NCBI RefSeq assembly: GCF_040702995.1 | Contig: NZ_CP159992.1 | Coordinates: forward strand, 1,513,501-1,577,500 | Source: Paenibacillus sp. AN1007 | GTDB taxonomy: Bacteria > Bacillota > Bacilli > Paenibacillales > Paenibacillaceae | DNA length: 64,000 nucleotides | Direction of reading: 5' to 3' | Part shown: one piece after another, positions 63,910 through 64,000 of the stretch | Layout of the letters: each line of letters opens with the position of its first letter | Position numbering within the stretch: position 1 is the first letter of the stretch | The notes under the pieces: model-generated | Seen by the model: the letters and a program-made list of their open reading frames with translations, nothing else | The model's database searches: none | What the model was told of the DNA's origin: nothing | Translations under genes and position numbers: made by a program

Positions 63910-63919
63910 GGTGAAAGAA

Positions 63920-64000
63920 ATGTATCTTGAGAATGCAAAATTAAAAATAAATAATATACATTGGGATAAGATAGGAACAACTGTGACTGATGAAGATTCT
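63920..64000 (+). CDS. Partial gene at the right edge
   Basis: ATG 63920 with GAGGTG (63908-63913) opens a frame that stays open to the end of the window: MYLENAKLKINNIHWDKIGT and then VTDEDS after one Thr. AT-rich like the neighbouring island genes. Too short to identify. Confidence 0.5.
   Translation, partial: MYLENAKLKINNIHWDKIGTTVTDEDS

Overview
The window is a piece of a Paenibacillus-like chromosome (a spore-forming Bacillales). The evidence is the remA, spoVM and spoVIF sporulation/biofilm genes, the prpC-prkC phosphatase/PASTA-kinase pair, strong AGGAGG-type ribosome binding sites with many TTG and GTG starts, and a gene order matching the Bacillus yicC-remA-gmk-rpoZ-coaBC-priA-def-fmt-rsmB-rlmN-prpC-prkC-rsgA-rpe-spoVM-rpmB-fakA-recG block. 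No rRNA, tRNA, CRISPR array or intact insertion sequence was seen.

1-25.5 kb is core genome: the 3' end of a P-type ATPase, dapF, a fused homocysteine methyltransferase/methylenetetrahydrofolate reductase, then a long co-directional housekeeping block covering nucleotide metabolism, coenzyme A synthesis, replication restart, translation initiation and ribosome maturation, Ser/Thr signalling, and fatty-acid kinase/DegV genes, ending with recG and spoVIF. spoVM (26 codons) lies just before the divergent rpmB. Compared with Bacillus, thiN is replaced by a small membrane protein, and the Asp23-type gene and sdaAB/AA are missing.

25.5-34.3 kb holds a repeat-rich intergenic region (a four-copy TAACGATCTC array and a palindromic dispersed element). 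It is followed by a LytS/LytR two-component system directly upstream of an OFA-family transporter whose promoter carries a tandem GGCATTTCAT-like operator with 11-bp spacing. That matches the E. coli YpdAB-yhjX pyruvate-response arrangement. Next come a GNAT acetyltransferase, glutaminase, and a LexA-boxed Y-family polymerase/YolD operon on the minus strand.

34.3-43.6 kb is a probable exopolysaccharide operon. It encodes a membrane-anchored clan-A glycosidase-like protein, a membrane HEAT-repeat protein, a processive GT2 synthase (probable CTG start), a degenerate-GGDEF/pseudo-receiver regulator with Glu at the phospho-Asp position, a UDP-GlcNAc-type 6-dehydrogenase and a membrane-anchored TIM-barrel-like protein. 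A 36-residue membrane peptide gene follows the terminator. 43.6-52.8 kb carries a secreted protein, an AraC regulator, a SsuD-type monooxygenase, an ABC sugar importer lacking its ATPase, an MFS permease and a SleB-like cell wall hydrolase. Two more copies of the dispersed palindrome flank the monooxygenase gene.

52.8-64 kb is accessory and more AT-rich: small hypothetical and secreted proteins, a HEAT-like protein, a TPR receptor-like gene coupled to a 29-codon signal-peptide-like ORF, a SUKH-like immunity remnant, and a WXG100 polymorphic toxin with a CdiA-type tRNase-like C-terminus. The toxin is followed by its immunity gene, an orphan immunity-like gene and broken fragments. The most novel candidates are the TPR/peptide cassette, the exopolysaccharide operon with its pseudo-receiver, and the toxin/immunity island.
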